Shown here one piece after another: positions 1 through 9,776 of a DNA stretch of 64,000 bases. Made by a program: the position numbers and the translations under genes. The notes under the pieces were generated by a model. The model did not search any database, was not told the DNA's origin, and saw only the letters and a program-made list of their open reading frames with translations. The stretch's first letter is position 1, and each line of letters begins with the position of its first letter. Location of the stretch: NCBI GenBank assembly GCA_026027325.1, contig JAMSLZ010000004.1, positions 1,674,001 to 1,738,000 of the forward strand, in the 5' to 3' direction. Origin of the DNA: Actinomucor elegans (taxonomy: Eukaryota; Mucoromycota; Mucoromycetes; Mucorales; Mucoraceae).

Positions 1-8
1 CCAGGTCT

Positions 9-1499
9 TTAATGAGGAACCTCATTATTTCTCATTTCTTCCATTGTCATGGGGACGAAATTATGTATATCAACACCGTTAGCCAATAATGAAGCTTCAC
101 AATGAGGAGGAACGATTTTTGAAATGATATCAGGTTGTATCGACAATTCTACAGCTCACAGTTAGTCACGTCTACTGAATCCAACAGGCAATAAGCTTAC
201 CATGACGGGTGAAATTAAACAGTTGTGGTAATTCCTTTCCATTTGTCATTCTGGCGTTTGGATTACGAAGTTCATCAAAGAAAGGATCTGCCAATGATTG
301 GAAGGCTGTCAAACGCTTCAGTGGCTCATACTGTAATGTCTTTGTAATAAACGTAATTGCATCCTCGGGGGTACGAGAACGGAAGACCTTGTGAAAAGGA
401 TGAGGTTTGATTTGAGGGAATCGATGTTCAGTGTAAGAAGGGTTCATGGCCAACAGTTGGTCTTTTGTAGGTGTACCAAGCACCTTGATGATTTCGACCA
501 ATTGATCAATGGCACTTTCGCCTGGGAATAAAGGTTGGCAAAGCATTAGCTCAGCCATAACACAGCCCGCAGACCAGACATCAATACTGCACGTATAATT
601 TGTGGCCCCAAAGATGAGCTCGGGTGCCCTATAATATCGTGAGCAAATATAGGAAACATTGGGTTCTCCAGCATGAAGAGCTTTAGCACTATGTAAATGT
701 GTTAGATAACCCCCATCTTTCAATAACTCTAATCTCCATTTTACTTTGCTCTCCATTTACCTTCCGAAATCACATAGTTTGAGTACGCCAGTATTGGGAT
801 CAATCAATAGATTCTGAGGCTTAATATCTCGATGACAGATACCGAGTGAATGGATAAAGGCAAGAGCGCGCATTAGTTGGTATGTGTACAATTTCACATA
901 GATCATGGGCACAGGTTGTCTAGCTTTTGCATAATTACGGGAAGTACGATACAAGGTCTCTGGAATATACTCTAATACCAAGTTGAGATAGAGATCATCT
1001 TTCTATTGTATAATAAGTAGCTTATTCTAAAAAAAAAATAGCTAACCCTTCCAAATCTACATACCTTGACTTCGTCATGACTATAGAAAAAGGCCTTTAA
1101 TGCCACGACATTGGGATGCCAAACGCATCGCATAATTTGTAATTCTCGGTTCTACATGTTAAAGAACTAGTTATATGAATGTTATCTGTCAAGAAAAAGA
1201 ACTCGTAATCTACCTTGAACCGTTTATCTTGAAACACTTTTTTGATGGCTACACTTTCGCCAGTTCCAACTACTTTGGCTTGATATACAACACCAAAAGA
1301 ACCGTTTCCTGCAACTTTGTATGTTGTGTATTTGAAGGTAATGTCTTGGCCTGTTCTGCCATCTTTGGCCTGTTCTTCGTGTATTTTGGTGGGATCATTA
1401 TCGCCGCCTATCCCATGTATAAGTCAATCTGATGAAAAAATCAATACATATGTCCATCTTACCGGTGATTTTCATGCCACTCATGGGTCCGTGTGCCAT
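9..1499 (-). CDS. GSK3: Glycogen synthase kinase 3 (GSK3/shaggy) family protein kinase
   Basis: Serine/threonine kinase of the GSK3 family, which phosphorylates primed substrates in signalling, metabolism and cell-cycle control. Six exons (1499-1463, 1407-1214, 1151-1065, 1002-761, 688-201, 148-9) join in frame to about 395 residues. Visible landmarks are the Gly-rich loop [12 protein letters not shown], the catalytic Lys in [20 protein letters not shown], the [10 protein letters not shown] catalytic loop, DFGSAK, and the activation segment [17 protein letters not shown] carrying the family's phospho-Tyr. The final exon, after a GTAAG intron, adds a short tail ending in NNEVPH. The start ATG was chosen because it opens [10 protein letters not shown] directly before the first splice donor. 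The gene lies tail-out at the window edge and is transcribed in the same direction as the Sec12-like gene about 300 bases upstream. Family assignment is firm; which paralogue it is (Rim11, Mck1 or Skp1 type) is not resolved. Confidence 0.95.
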
Positions 1500-1805
1500 T
1501 TTCTCGGGAACTATTCAAGATTAAAGCATAAGTATGACTGTAATGTACACATTGCTGTTTTCATGTTACCTGTTTTCGAATGAAATGAAGTAGTAATGGA
1601 AAAGAATAGGTGCGTTTAGGAAAGTTTATAATAAGGAGGTAAAAAAAAAGAAAAAAGAAAGAATATAGGTGGGAAGACCTGCTGCTTGCTTTCTCATTTT
1701 TGAGCTGGGCTGTTGTTTTGTTACCAATCAACGAACAGCGGCTGCTGGATTTGTATCAGGTAACAAAGCAAGTACTAAGTAGCAGAAAAAAGCTCTTTAT
1801 TATTA

Positions 1806-3430
1806 TTATAGAGTCAAAGTACCATGGTCAACCATTTGGACAATGATATGCATCATTAAAGTGAATAGCATCATATTTAGTACAAGAAGAAGTGGCGTAG
1901 TGAAAGCGTATTCTACACGTATATCGTGTTATTTGACGCGTCATTTGATATATGTATTAAACATACCTTGTGTTTTTATCAGATTTGGTATTAGCATGAC
2001 TCTGCAGCTACTGTCTGCACATGCGCTTGCCAGGTATTTCCCCGAATGGCTAAATGTTAAGCTTGTGATAGCAAATCCATGTGCTTTATCTACCCTTAAT
2101 AGTGGCTAATACAGAAGTTGCATAAACAAGAAATGGAGTTTCAAAATACACTAGATGAAAACTTACCTTTAACGTTTGAGCATCAATCAAGCCAATGCTT
2201 AAATCTGTAGAAGCATAAGCCAGAATATCACCAGTAGGACTAGAGTTAATGTGTCAATTAGTCAAGTCTTGGGCTTTTATGATAAATATTTACCTGATTG
2301 CAAAGCTGGATATGCTTTTCCGACTAATTCCCGCGGTTTTAGTCTTTGTCACTGGGTACTGGGGACCTCTTGATCTCAGTTTCCAAGCACATATAAACCC
2401 ACGTCCTCGAGAAGTAGGGTTTATAATAGCATACAGTGTCTGAATACCTCTTTTAGAGACGCCATACCTAAAATTCCAAAAAAAGTCAGCCCATTGTACT
2501 ATTTTTTTTTTTTCTTGGTAAAGAGATCATCTACCGGCAAGCTCGGATCTCACAAGAGGTATACTTGTTGAGTTTAGGACTGTCAATCACTTGGACAATC
2601 CTTCCATCTTCGATAGACAAGATAACTAAAGCGGTTGAGGTTGCTATTGTTACATGCTCTTCTTTGATATCAAAATCTACATCCTGTACATCCTTGAAAC
2701 GCAATGAAGGGAAACTTGGGCTCCAATCCTTGGTTCTGAGTACGGTAATCCTGCCATCACTGAATCCAGTTGCCAAATAATTGCCTGAGCTACTGAATCG
2801 TGTCACTTTCTATACCGAAAAGAAGTTAATACATGTATAATTCTTTTTATCGAGGCTTGCCTGATATTCATTTGTATCTTTGGATGTACTTGTGCTCAGC
2901 ATGAATTTTGACTGAATTTTACTATATAAAGCTGTTAACTATATGGCAGGATGTTGCTTTTTTTTGTTTTTTGTTTTTATTACCCGTATTCAGTGTCAAA
3001 TATTCTACAGTTCATATTATGGCCTTGTTTTATATCCTCGGCTAAGCTGTTAATACCAGCAACCAATATAGGCAGCTATATAGATCGCCTTTGTATTAGT
3101 TTCGTATGCAATGGAAACTCAATTCACATAAAAAAAACCTGTGGATGACAAGCAATGGACATGGGACAATCTTCCTTGTCGGGCAATTGCAAGGCATCTA
3201 CTGATATCAACTCTTGGTTATCTTTATCTATCTTGAAAGAAACCTATTGTGTACTATGAATATATGCATATCTATTTCGGAAATAAGAAACGTACCAAGT
3301 TGTTTTTTATGCCTGAGCCATTAGGCCCTTCACCACCAGCAGCTATAAGCAAGCCATCTGCAGTAAAGTCTAAACCATAGACTGGAAAGCTGACGTGCTT
3401 TTTAATGGTTATAGGACGCGTACCTCCCAT
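1806..3430 (-). CDS. SEC12: Sec12/PREB-like WD40 protein, Sar1 guanine-nucleotide exchange factor
   Basis: Predicted ER membrane exchange factor that loads GTP on Sar1 to start COPII vesicle budding. About eight exons read on the minus strand. The start MGGTRPITIKKHVSFPVYGL is followed by LLIAAGGEGPNGSGIKNNL, which matches the N-terminal pattern of PREB/Sec12 (LLIAAGG-GIKN). WD40 blades follow, including FSSSGNYLATGFSDGRITVL, FKDVQDVDFD and FSHSGKYLASACADSSCRV. The last exon encodes a hydrophobic segment (FTTPLLLVLNMMLFTLMMHI) near the C-terminus, as expected for a tail-anchored cytosolic propeller. One intron (2810-2860) uses a GC donor. The stop at 1806 leaves about 300 bases to the GSK3 start. 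Fold and topology are clear; the Sec12 assignment rests on the N-terminal motif plus the C-terminal membrane segment. Confidence 0.85.
2810..2860 (-). other. GC-AG intron in the Sec12-like gene
   Basis: The exon ending NEYQ is followed by GCAAGC rather than a GT donor, and the next exon begins after TATAG with KVTRFSSSGNYL. No nearby GT keeps the reading frame, and the WD40 sequence is continuous only with this splice. GC-AG introns are a known minor class. Confidence 0.7.
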
Positions 3431-3693
3431 ATGTATAGCGTTAAAGAGAAAGTAGTAGCAGGGCGAATAGGAGAACAGGCATTGAAAAAATAAAACTCCG
3501 ATTATTTCTGCCAGTCACTGGACTGGAGAATGTAGGGTCAAAAGCAAAAAATAAAAAAAAAAAGACTGATATTCAAACTACTAGTAGGTTTTATTTTTTG
3601 CCAAGAGAAGTTATGTACAGTTTGTTTTGATTTTGGGTGCATTTTTGCAAATATAAATTACCCAAAAATGGTATAAATACAAAAGAGGTTGGA

Positions 3694-3957
3694 TTAAGAA
3701 TAATACAAGTCAAACGAATCATCATCGTCGCTTTCTTCTTCTTCATAGTGAGATAAGTCTTCATCAGAAGGTGTACGGTCATATTCAGTTGAGGAATGAG
3801 TATAATATATAGTATCCACCGCGTAAAATCGAACAGATTTGCCTTTGGGAGGAGAATAGCTTCTGTTGCTATTAGTTGAACTAGTAGATCTCTTTCTACT
3901 CAAGTTGGTTTTTAACTGAGTAGAGATACGACGCCAAGTACGCGAAATAGAATTCAT
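3694..3957 (-). CDS. Small Ser-rich protein with a KSVRF motif, unrecognised
   Basis: A single-exon gene of 87 residues. The N-terminal half is basic and Ser/Thr-rich (RKRSTSSTNSNRSYSPPKGK), then comes KSVRFYAVDTIYYTHSS, and the C-terminus is strongly acidic (EEEESDDDDS) ending in FDLYYS. KSVRF fits the RVxF pattern used by regulators to dock on protein phosphatase 1, with basic residues before it and acid after it as is common in such sites. That link is inference from a short motif. I do not recognise the family otherwise. It lies 3' to, and on the same strand as, the next upstream small gene, about 500 bases away. The start is the only in-frame ATG ahead of the basic region. Confidence 0.55.
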   Translation of the reverse strand: MNSISRTWRRISTQLKTNLSRKRSTSSTNSNRSYSPPKGKSVRFYAVDTIYYTHSSTEYDRTPSDEDLSHYEEEESDDDDSFDLYYS

Positions 3958-4451
3958 AATCAGAAGAGTTTAGGTGTAAGGGAATAGTAATAAAGAAAGG
4001 GAAAAGAAGAAGGGAAATAAAGAAACTCAATCCTTTATATACAAGCCAGAGTACTTGGAAATAGTGCGGGAATAATATGTATACTTCCCCTACAAGCTCC
4101 TTCTTCAAGCAGGACACATGGTTTACTATGCACAGCAAGATACCTATCAAATCTATTGTATCCTTATTAGGCTGGCTGTTTATTTCTTGACACTCAATAA
4201 CAGTTTATCACCGAGAACATTGCCGATCTATTATGTACCACACAATGAATACAATAGACACCGTTCCATTGAACCGTATCAGATTTTGTCAATTCTAGTT
4301 CAAACGAAAGGGTTCCAACCCAGTTTTATTTGAACGTGGCAAGTTTAAACTGGTTTCGTACAGCTTATTTCGGCAAGGATCAGTAAAAAAAAATAAAAAA
4401 AAAAATGACATGATATGGTGTGTTTAATTATAAAAATAAAGAAGCTTTTTT
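3958..4451. other. Intergenic spacer
   Basis: AT-rich sequence holding the 3' end of the 4452 gene and the promoter of the 3694 gene. Stop-rich in all frames; no RNA or repeat seen. Confidence 0.5.
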
Positions 4452-4856
4452 TTATGATAATGCATCAAGATACAATCGCTTTAATTCTCTCCATCGCTGA
4501 AACCGTTGAGATATGGAATGAAGTGCAGTACGTACAGGGCCAGACCTGTGTCTATGTAGCGTGATTGACAGTAAATGGTTTCTTTGATTGGTGCCTTCCA
4601 ACGATCTACTGAAAAACGGGTGCATGGGCGGTGCAGTCACTCCACATGGTTCTGGGCCAACAACGTTCTTTTCCTCTATAGCAGCCATCGACTCCATCTT
4701 GGTATTTTGATCTTGAGCTATGCTACTACAAAAATGTGTATACTGCTCAGTGTGCTGGGTCACATAATTGCCTGCACCGACCAAGTAAAAAGCCGAAGGT
4801 ATAGCTGTATGACTAACGCTGGACGTACTTTCTGAAATACCTATTGTTAAAGACAT
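4452..4856 (-). CDS. Hypothetical protein of about 134-140 residues
   Basis: A single open frame. Two in-frame ATGs are possible: 4874 (MFLSFIMSL) or 4856 (MSLTIGISES). I prefer 4856 because the first six residues look like untranslated AT-rich leader read in frame. The protein has a Ser/Thr-rich start, a middle with GPEPCGVTAPPMHPFFSRSLEG, and a basic helical C-terminus (ISQRFQRWRELKRLYLDALS). No domain is recognised. Codon use is more balanced than in the surrounding spacer, which is the main reason to accept it. It sits between another small gene and a long spacer; function unknown. Confidence 0.45.
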   Translation of the reverse strand: MSLTIGISESTSSVSHTAIPSAFYLVGAGNYVTQHTEQYTHFCSSIAQDQNTKMESMAAIEEKNVVGPEPCGVTAPPMHPFFSRSLEGTNQRNHLLSITLHRHRSGPVRTALHSISQRFQRWRELKRLYLDALS

Positions 4857-5211
4857 GATAAAGGATAAAAACACGGAGATAAAGTAAGTTGATGAACCGA
4901 ATTATCCGTTAAAATTCCTACTAAGAGTACAAACTATCGTTGATTGGTAAGTCTTTAAACAGGTCATGATACAGAGAAATGCTTGGAGTACATGCGCATA
5001 AGATGTTTCCTTGGCTCTTATATATGTGATCTACTAATATCATGTAATAGCAATCTTAGCTCAGTAACAATCTGACAAGGACAATAATAATAAAAAGCGA
5101 ACCCTTACATGATTCGGTTAACACAATTTCTCCAAAAAACAACATTTAATTCGTGATACATTGTCTGTGCATGTCACTCATTTTAACTCTGATAAACTCA
5201 TTTCCCGTTTG

Positions 5212-5325
5212 CTAAACCTGATGATTCACAGTTGCATGAACTGCATTGGTTAGCGGTATTTGAAAGTAATGACCAACACCACCCACACCATACACCATCA
5301 TGGCAGCTCCTATAAACATCAAAGA
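5212..5325 (-). pseudogene. Possible orphan terminal exon of a small membrane protein
   Basis: After a TTACAG acceptor the minus strand reads SLMFIGAAMMVYGVGGVGHY and then FQIPLTNAVHATVNHQV before a TAG. The residue pattern (hydrophobic, Gly-rich, then amphipathic) looks coding, unlike the spacer around it. No convincing upstream exon with a start could be joined in frame, so it may be a gene relic or the end of a small gene whose first exon I missed. Confidence 0.3.
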
Positions 5326-6116
5326 CTGTAACTATTAGTTTAATAGTAAACTACGAAAAAAAAATTGATTCTGGAGAAAGATATAATGCATGTATTCTAT
5401 TAAAAAAAATAGGCAACATCAATTGTAAGCTCTAGAGCAAACAATTTTCTTATCAATCTCGTACATTAACCTACATTATTCGAAAGTAAACTAAATTCTC
5501 TGCAAATTTCATTAATCTCACAAAGTGCAACTTTGCACACATTATTCTCTATATGCTCAATTTCAATGTGAGGATAAAAATTAATTTTTGAGCATCAGAA
5601 GATTTTAACCTCCCTTTCCCTCAGCTTAAAAAAAATTGTTCAGTGTAAGTGATTTCAGTCAAATGCTCATAATAAGCCACTGCGTCTGGTAACACCATGA
5701 TTCGTTTCCAATGTTATGATTTTGTCGATTTACAATATTTTTCTATCAGTATTCACTAGTGGTATACAACTGCAAACACTGATTATCATTGCCATTGAGG
5801 GTATTACTAGATCCTTTTTTTTTTTGTAGGGAAGCAAGCTTCGTTTTTATTTAATATCAGGGTATCACTAGATAAAATCACTGCCTTGTCAAAATCTTTT
5901 ACTGAGATTTAAACATCCCCTGGGCTTGAATTTTTTTTTTCATTTCCATTATTAAAAATCATAAAGAAAAAATATGTATGAATCCCCAGCCCTCGGCCAT
6001 CTCGTTTTAACCCAAGATAGCAGATAGGCATTAAGACATTCGCTTTTCGTTCTTAACCTGATTAGACACTCAGAACTAACTCAAAAGAATAATTAGCGAG
6101 TAACACTACAAGTTGT

Positions 6117-6146
6117 CGGGGCGCTCGCCGCACAGAGAGCGCCCCG
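6117..6146. other. GC-rich perfect hairpin (10 bp stem, 10-base loop)
   Basis: CGGGGCGCTC at 6117-6126 pairs perfectly with GAGCGCCCCG at 6137-6146 around the loop GCCGCACAGA. It stands alone in AT-rich spacer about 90 bases beyond the stop of the ENT gene. An ACA triplet lies downstream on the plus strand (near 6170) and an ANANNA-like box lies upstream, so an H/ACA-type RNA is one possibility, unproven. Confidence 0.4.
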
Positions 6147-6234
6147 GTCCAAAGAATTCATCGGATTTCACATTTACAAAAGTCATTGGGATTCAAGTGA
6201 CTTACTATTCCAACTTGTGGTTTTAGGTTTTTTT

Positions 6235-7871
6235 TTAATCAAGTATAAAACTAGCCAGTCCCCCTAATGCCAACCCCACTACCAAAAAGAAACTCATCAT
6301 GCTACCCACCAATGGTTTTTCGGATGCTGTGATCCGATGATGCTTGGGTGCGGCCATAAAGACGAGACTGGTCAGTAGACCGTTGCTGATGGCAAACAAG
6401 ATCAACAGAAAAAAAAATAATATGTCGCTGCTGATCCAAGGCGTAGTTGTAATAGAAGAAGAGATATTACAGCTGAGAAAGAGAGGGATGAACAGAGTAC
6501 GGCTTAAACACCATAGTAGCAGATGCTTGGGTGAAAAAATTTGAAGACACTCGAATATAGGAAACGTTCGACCTATCCAATCTCCGATATTGAACAGTAA
6601 AAAGTGCAATGAGTGAAAGATGGGAGGATCTATGCTACTGAGAGGCTGTACTTGGACAGTGATGGAAGGAAAAAGAGCAAGTGTAATGATGTAGATATAA
6701 ATCACTGTACCAATGTATCCAGGTATTTTGTGAATTACGATATTTCGCATGGCATTTTTCTCGTTCTGGTGATGAAGGAGAGCGTTGTCGGTTTGATTCG
6801 AGCATGTCATGGGTATTGTAACAGCTGAAGAAGAGCGCATGATCATGATATGGTATGAAGGCTGTCTGTGTAATGCAAATCTTCCTACAACTGCAACTAA
6901 TGTAACCAATAATGCTGCAAAAAAGTAATAAAATGTAGATGTCTCAACGTGACTTGATGTCAAGGAGGTTAATAATGAAAATAATGCTACTGATACACCT
7001 GCAATTCCTATACTGAAATGTTAGATATTCTACTTACAATTCTCTCTTTATTTTTAGTAATATACCTTGGCCGCTACACAGTACGCATGTTAAAAAATTA
7101 AGGCTCTCATCATCTAATAACGTACATACCTCATTACACCTTGTATATATTTTGGTGATAATTGACTTGCTTCTGCAAACACACTCAACTGTATCAAACT
7201 AGTTGTGATTCCAGTTAACACCACAAAGCCGATGGTCGTCCAGAAATAAATTACTGGATCTGTGGGTGCTGTTGAAGAGGATAGAGCGAAATATAAAAAA
7301 ATGATCAAATTAACGGATAGCGGTATTACTACATCGAATTCAATTGAGCTCTTTTTTTTTCGAACGAAAATCAGTTAAAAATTGTTAAACATATTAAGCT
7401 GTATAAACCTTTTTCTGTCGAATCCACAAGAACACAGCCAACGATATCAAATTAGAGCAATTAAAATAAGCTGAAAAGTAGTTTTGAAAGTTGCCTTGAT
7501 AGAGGGATCCCGAGAAACGCGTCGAAAAATAATCTGAGGCAGTAATAAAGACTGTATGGAAAGTTATTTTTTTTTTTTTACCCTAGTTGGAGTATATTTG
7601 CTGTTTTTCAAGTTACCATTCCAAGGCAATAGCATGGCTACACCATAAATAAAGTATATCTACATAGCAATTGAACAAGTATCCTAAACAAGCAGGCTTT
7701 TATGTATATTACCCAGTAAATAAGTAATGGTGGTGGCTTTTGCTGTAGACCTAAATTACTGTCCGATGATTGTTCATTATCTTCCTCAAGTAAACCTTCA
7801 TGAAGTGGGTCATTGGCTGGAATGTAAGCTGTACTGGAAAAAGAAAGACGTGCTTTCCAGTTCTTGAACAT
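6235..7871 (-). CDS. Equilibrative nucleoside transporter (ENT/SLC29 family)
   Basis: Multi-pass transporter for nucleosides or nucleobases, at the plasma or vacuolar membrane. Six exons (7871-7713, 7659-7617, 7551-7409, 7350-7130, 7073-7066, 7007-6235) sum to a clean frame of 448 residues. The N-terminal tail is cytosolic and acidic (HEGLLEEDNEQSSDS). The first membrane segment IYFIYGVAMLLPWN is followed by the family motif GNFQNYFSAYFNCSNL; then VMSGQGIAG, FLLFNIGDWIGRTFP, SNGLLTSLVFMAAP and a hydrophobic C-terminus ending in LASFILD. These match ENT signatures in order. Exon 5 is only eight bases long and is needed to complete VMSGQGIAG. The start ATG at 7871 gives a normal ENT cytosolic leader; an ATG further upstream is in another frame. 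Confidence 0.9.
7066..7073 (-). other. 8-base microexon of the ENT gene
   Basis: CGGCCAAG is flanked by TAG and GTATAT. It supplies the bases that join ATG-AG to the GA of the next exon so that the protein reads VMSGQGIAGV, a conserved ENT motif. Skipping it breaks the frame. Confidence 0.75.
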
Positions 7872-9776
7872 TTCGCCAGAAAAGAAAAAAAAAAGGAAAA
7901 AGATAATAAGGCACTCAACAGACCAAGTTTCATAATTGGCAGAAGCTGGTTACACTGATCAATTGAAGCCAATAGCATGATCTCAGGCTTGCATTACACT
8001 GGTATCCTTTGACTTTATTTTCTAATATGAAAATAAAATAAAACGTTGATATAAAAGACGTATGAAAAAAAAAAGATTTATAAATAATTTTCTTGTACGT
8101 CAAATGATACTGGTGTTTAGTTATATTGCCTCTGAAAATATAAATAAGAAGTTGGTATATACATCACATAGTTATTGTAATGAGCTCAAAATTTTAAATA
8201 CAATGGAAAAGGTATGTACAATTTCCTTGGATTAACCAAAGTATCTTCAATAAAAGGCTGATTACTGAAAAAAAATTTATGTACATACCCATAATGCGAA
8301 TGTTCGATTCATAGCTGCATATTCATCCATAGTTTAAACCTACAGTATATTTCAAAAAAAAAAGCAATAATAGTCATACTTTATAATAGAGTAGATTGAT
8401 TTTTTTAGAGAGCTACTAGGGGCTTCCCTTGACCAACTTTCTGAAATCAACCCATTTTCTATATACATTACGACATTTGTTGGTCAATTCCAGCTTAATG
8501 TCGCATCTAATGGCAATCACATGCTGAGAATAAACTGTTTCATATACTAGAACTGTTATTGAGCTAAATTCCAATGACAATATAGTGACATGAACGATTG
8601 GTAGTAAAATACATACTTTGCATATATAAGCAGAGATCTATAGATTTCTCAACCGATCTTGGTTCCGTATCGTATCTGATTAGCAGGCCATGTTCAAAGT
8701 AAGCTGCTGCATCTATGAAATATTTATTTAGTTGCATTCCAATGTTCAGATTACATTTAATTCGTCAATCATGTGCCATGTCCGACTCATTTGTGTAGGT
8801 TTTCTCATCCATCTCGGCCAAATGTGGCGTTTTATCAAGTAATCAATACTCTAATGGACTACTGTATCTTTTTTAAATTAAGAATACCGTACGTTTCAGT
8901 TTATATTTTACAATATCAAATGACATAACAAGAAAAGACGATCCCGTCATTGTATGGACTTTTTTTTTAGTTACTTGGTCAGAGTTAGCGTAAGGTTATT
9001 GGCATGTGCGCAATAGCTGTTTGCTGATTAGATCGAATGTATGTGTGTAAACTCAAATTTGTTCTGTCTTTACTTTATAGGAAAAAACAAGTATATTAGG
9101 AAGGTAGTATTGATTCAGGTTCCGTGGAACGTAACGTGCAATCCAAACAAATGGTTTTATATTTAGGGTCAATAAGAAGTAGAGAAATGTAAGTGAGTAT
9201 AACACAATGTCACTCATTGAAGTTGTAATACAGTGACATTTTCTATTTGAATTAACAAAAGAAAATTTTCATTTAATTTTACTAGTTGATTCTTTGGATC
9301 CTCTGCCGAATATCCACTTCAATCCTTTAAAGTACGCTATGATGGTCACCTCTCGAGGAAATGCTTAGGAGATCAAGGCAGATGAAATATAGGTGGGAAA
9401 TAGGAAATTTGCATTAATATGTGCGACGCTAAGCGAGATATATAATATGTTTGTAGTACCTTCTATTAATGTCAAACAAAAGCGAGGTCAATGGAACAGT
9501 TTTAGGAAGCACTTTTGTTGGAAGAAAATGCAGTTTTTTTTTAATAATATTAAAAACGACAATAGCAATAATAGAAACTTTTCATGTAATAAGATATGTA
9601 TATAGTATGTGAATAAATAAAAAGCGTGTTTTTTTTGTTGATCATGTTGAAAAAAAAATGTACGATAAACAGAAGATATAATATAAGAGTAAATAAGTAG
9701 TAATAGTAGTAATAGTAGTAATAGGTAATGAATAGAAAAAAAAAACCCTTTTTTGTAAAGTCATATATAGAAAAAG
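7872..9776. other. Long spacer
   Basis: No gene seen. It holds one minus-strand copy of the dispersed repeat described at 16.6 kb (8470-8515), a triplet-type tandem repeat at 9696-9722, and poly(A)/poly(T) runs. Confidence 0.5.
9696..9722. repeat. Short tandem repeat, three copies of AGTAGTAAT
   Basis: Three exact 9-base copies lie in the 3' flank of the Ndt80-like gene. Confidence 0.8.

Larger units (their letters stand above)
4875..6234. other. Long spacer with one coding-like exon and a GC-rich hairpin
   Basis: No complete gene was found. It contains a possible terminal exon at 5212-5325 and a strong hairpin at 6117-6146, both listed separately. The rest is AT-rich with poly(A) and poly(T) runs. 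Confidence 0.5.

Noticed and set aside
9393..9605. 70-codon plus-strand open frame
   Set aside because: Low-complexity Asn-rich end formed by AT-rich repeats; no coding signature.
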